64,000 nucleotides of DNA. Origin: Ophiostoma sp. CBS 140.51 (taxonomy: Eukaryota; Ascomycota; Sordariomycetes; Ophiostomatales; Ophiostomataceae). Positions within the stretch are counted from its first letter, which is position 1. Each line of letters opens with the position of its first letter. Location of the stretch: the NCBI GenBank assembly GCA_029298735.1, contig JANSLP010000076.1, positions 58,900 to 122,899 of the forward strand. The letters run 5' to 3'. The notes below the pieces were generated by a model. It saw only the letters and a list, made by a program, of their open reading frames with translations, was not told the DNA's origin and searched no databases. Position numbers and translations under genes: made by a program. Below are positions 61,385 to 64,000 of this stretch, in pieces.

Positions 61385-63283
61385 ATGTCAAACAAATCGA
61401 CGCCATCACCGCAGCAGCGGCCAACCAACCAGAATCAGGTCGACGAGTCACAACTACCTGCCGGTCACTGTCGGTACATCCTGCTCTTGCCAGAGGTCAA
61501 GGGTCAGCGGTGCGGCTGCGCCCATTTCAACCTCAACCGGTCGACTCCCGGCGCCATCTGCGAGTGCGGCCATCTCTCCTGCTACCACGTTAGCAACGGA
61601 GAGCCTCTATCTACATCAGAAAACCAGGAGCTGTCATTAATCAAACAGCGCCTGGAACTCTTGGAGCGAGAACATGTCGAACTACACCAGCTCCGCCGTG
61701 ACTTTATGATGTTGCAAGAACGCATCGGCCAAGACCACGACCGACACCGAGAAGCTATTGTAAGAGTAAGCGAGCTCGAGGAACAAGTCGAACGAGTTCG
61801 CAACGAAGTCAAGGAAGATGTACGAGATGCATATCATAACCTGGGCCGTGCCTGGGACTCCATTACCGACTTGATGCACAGCAAGAAGATGGCCGAGAGC
61901 CACTTCCGGCACGTCACCGAACGCTTGCATGACATCGACAGCAAAGTCTCCCACATTGGTGAACGCCAACTCGAGCTGGTCGACATGGACATTTCTCTGG
62001 AAGGCCGCATTGAAGATCTGGAGGAGCTTGAAGACCGTATCGAGGCACTAGAGGAGAATGAAGATGCCAAGCAAGAATCAATTAAACATGGTTCTCGCTC
62101 TTCACACAACAACGGATCATATTCACGACACCGCACACGACCCAGTGCCCCACCGCCAGAAGGTGGTGAGGCTAGCAATGGTCACTCGACACGATCACAG
62201 CCGCAGCGACGGTCTCCCTCGCCTGCGTTTACTCTCGATCCATCAACACCAAAGGCAGTATCGGCTTCACTGCCGTCCACTCGTGAACCAACAAATGCCA
62301 TCACACTTCCCGAGGCCGCAACACCGACTGACGCTTCATCATCAACGCCTTCTTCCACAAATGGCCACGACCGGTTAGCGCCGAGCACAAAGTCAGCCAC
62401 TCCGTCATCAACATTATTACCGCCAGCTGTGATTGCTGTCCGGAGTGCCGCACGCGCCAGCCAAACCAGCTCCAACGAACTATGGACTGTCCACGTCTCG
62501 CTTCTACCTACGCCCACGCGGCCATTCCCCTTTGAGCGTGACACCACCGCCTACAAGCGCTGCTTGTCTCGCGGACTGCATCAGATGGTCGCTGTCAACG
62601 GCTCGAGTGCCGACGCTTTCGAGGAGGCCATTACGAAATCGTTCGGCCGCATCCTCCGGGGTCGCAAATGGGCACCGCTGCAGGCCTTGCCATGCACAGC
62701 CGAGACACTCGCCGGTCTGCCCATGCTGAGACCGCTTGACCCCTTGCTGCTTGACGAGCGATTCGACCAAGATTTCTTGCGGAACAATTGCGCCGTCTGT
62801 GATACCAACGGCAAGATCGACTCGCTGTACATTGCGATGCGGGACCGGACGCTTTCATGGCACTCCATTCGGCGTCTGCCCGTGTGCATTGAGGACCTAG
62901 AGCCATGCTGGGGCTTCGACGCGCTGCTCGACGCCAACGACCCGTTTGTTGACGATGAGTATGAAAACGACATCAACAGCAGCGAAGACGAAGTCATGGG
63001 CGGCATGCCGCGGCCATCAGCGGGGGACATTGTTGCAACGATTCCGTCCCTGAAGCGGGCTGCTTCAGAAATGTCCCGTTCTTCGAGCTTTGGCTCGGCC
63101 ACAGCGTCAACAGTATGCACGTCCGGTACGGCCCAAGGGGCTGCACCTACGTCGGCAGCTTCCACGGCGACAGCAACGGCGACCACCAGTGCTGCAGAGG
63201 GTGAGGGATCCCGACCCAAAGTACCACGGATCTATCCCTTGCCTAACATTGTGGAGGTCCGTAGAGGTGTCAAGACTTCTTAA
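61385..63283 (+). CDS. Unrecognised protein with N-terminal Cys/His module and coiled coil
   Basis: Single exon of 632 residues from the ATG at 61385 (AACAATGTC context). The N-terminus carries a compact Cys/His cluster: Cys29, Cys43, Cys45, His47, Cys59, Cys61, His63, Cys66 and His68 (GQRCGCAHFNLNRSTPG, ICECGHLSCYH), which probably binds zinc. Residues about 80-220 form a long charged coiled coil (SLIKQRLELLEREHVELHQL, RVSELEEQVERVRNEVKEDV, EGRIEDLEELEDRIEALEEN). A Ser/Pro/Thr-rich linker follows to about 365. A folded C-terminal domain spans about 370-525 (LWTVHVSLLPTPTRPFPFER, DTTAYKRCLSRGLHQMVAVN, CWGFDALLDANDPFVDDEYE). Then comes a disordered end rich in Ser, Thr and Ala. There is no signal peptide or membrane span. 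I do not recognise the family. The order zinc module, coiled coil, separate C-domain suggests a scaffold or nuclear regulator, which is inference only. Confidence 0.82.
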   Translation: MSNKSTPSPQQRPTNQNQVDESQLPAGHCRYILLLPEVKGQRCGCAHFNLNRSTPGAICECGHLSCYHVSNGEPLSTSENQELSLIKQRLELLEREHVELHQLRRDFMMLQERIGQDHDRHREAIVRVSELEEQVERVRNEVKEDVRDAYHNLGRAWDSITDLMHSKKMAESHFRHVTERLHDIDSKVSHIGERQLELVDMDISLEGRIEDLEELEDRIEALEENEDAKQESIKHGSRSSHNNGSYSRHRTRPSAPPPEGGEASNGHSTRSQPQRRSPSPAFTLDPSTPKAVSASLPSTREPTNAITLPEAATPTDASSSTPSSTNGHDRLAPSTKSATPSSTLLPPAVIAVRSAARASQTSSNELWTVHVSLLPTPTRPFPFERDTTAYKRCLSRGLHQMVAVNGSSADAFEEAITKSFGRILRGRKWAPLQALPCTAETLAGLPMLRPLDPLLLDERFDQDFLRNNCAVCDTNGKIDSLYIAMRDRTLSWHSIRRLPVCIEDLEPCWGFDALLDANDPFVDDEYENDINSSEDEVMGGMPRPSAGDIVATIPSLKRAASEMSRSSSFGSATASTVCTSGTAQGAAPTSAASTATATATTSAAEGEGSRPKVPRIYPLPNIVEVRRGVKTS

Positions 63284-64000
63284 TTAATGACAAATGGCGA
63301 CCACAACTAATAACAACGCGGGGTTCACACTCACTAATACAAACGACTGTCGATACATCCCCCCAACACCATGACTACGTCCTCATACTCTTTTGATTTC
63401 CATATCCATCCTTCCGAGCCATACCTTTACCACCCTATTTTATGTTTGCGATCGAAAAAGAACCAGAGAGAAAACATCGGGGCGGAACACTGTTTTGCAT
63501 GGGCATATTTTTGGATTTTAGATTTAACGGTTGACTGTTGTTTTGATTTTCATTTCTTTTTCATCTTTTATTATTTCTGTCACCTTTTAGCCACCTACTT
63601 TTGAGACGTACAGACAAATCATAGAACCGGAGCAAAGATTTTTTATATATATTTTTGGGGGTGCGTGGGAATACCTATTTCTTTTTCATATCTGTTTTCA
63701 AGTATCTATGCGTTGCAAATAATACAGTCTCTTTCTTGCCTTCACTTCCTATTCTGCAGTCTCTGTTTTGGATTCCTCCTGCACCGGCTAGATGATACGG
63801 AAGCTGTATGGTGTGTTTGAAACCTTCATGAGGACCGACCCGCGTTGAATTTATGGACAAGAATCAAGACGAAAAGCCCTACATATTCATTATAATAAAG
63901 TGCATATTAATTTCTTCTCATTCGAGCCTTATTGAAAAGAAACCCATTGAAGTTATAAATACATATGATGTAAAAACCGTCATATTTTACTCGTAATATT
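63284..64000. other. 3' flank of the Cys/His coiled-coil gene
   Basis: AT-rich sequence with T runs (63540-63590) and an AATAAA-like ATAATAAAG near 63890. It fits a 3' UTR and terminator. No further gene is visible before the right edge. Confidence 0.45.

Noticed and set aside
1..64000. Transposons, RIP-mutated repeats, CRISPR arrays, secondary-metabolite or defence clusters
   Set aside because: No transposase, reverse transcriptase, long terminal or inverted repeats, spacer arrays, or cluster-type enzymes were seen; AT-rich stretches all fit 3' UTRs.

Overview
The window is nuclear DNA of a filamentous ascomycete (Pezizomycotina). A Sordariomycete is the best guess, from the overall gene style rather than any species marker. 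The evidence is: short spliceosomal introns (about 45-260 bp) with GT..AG ends and CTAAC-type branch points 10-25 bp before the acceptor; GC-rich codon use; long pyrimidine-rich leaders ahead of start codons and AT-rich sequence after stop codons; and monocistronic genes on both strands. It encodes fungal lineage proteins such as a GtaA-type glutaminase, a GH115 glucuronidase and a Gpc1 acyltransferase. I see no rRNA, tRNA, CRISPR array, transposon, telomere repeat or viral remnant.

Eighteen protein genes are supported. From left to right: a PPR-like mitochondrial protein cut by the left edge (-), COX7a (+), clathrin light chain (-), RTT103 (+), a mitochondrial ABC half-transporter of the Mdl type (+), TFIIE-alpha (-), secreted glutaminase (-), NAA20 (-), an unrecognised acidic/coiled protein (+), GH115 (+), a Sec7-PH Arf GEF (+), CDH1 (+), GPC1 (-), SMC1 (+), aspartokinase HOM3 (+), SRP72 (-), an unrecognised Ser/Arg-rich protein (-), and an unrecognised Cys/His plus coiled-coil protein (+) that follows a 6.6-kb gene-free stretch.

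The genes are mostly housekeeping: respiration and mitochondria (PPR protein, COX7a, Mdl), vesicle traffic and secretion (clathrin light chain, Sec7 GEF, SRP72), transcription (RTT103, TFIIE-alpha), cell cycle and chromosomes (CDH1, SMC1), protein N-acetylation (NAA20), amino-acid and lipid metabolism (HOM3, GPC1), and two secreted hydrolases. There is no biosynthetic cluster or defence island. Neighbours that may share control are the divergent mitochondrial pair PPR/COX7a, with 546 bp between starts holding two CCAAT boxes and a perfect 9-bp inverted repeat, and the divergent pair clathrin light chain/RTT103.

Splice sites were placed by hand from reading frame, GT/AG, branch points and family alignment from memory. 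No search was run. I did not find a convincing new multi-gene system. The points most worth follow-up are the Cys/His coiled-coil gene with its very long upstream region, the CCAAT array at 32876-33159, the PPR/COX7a promoter, and several very small exons.
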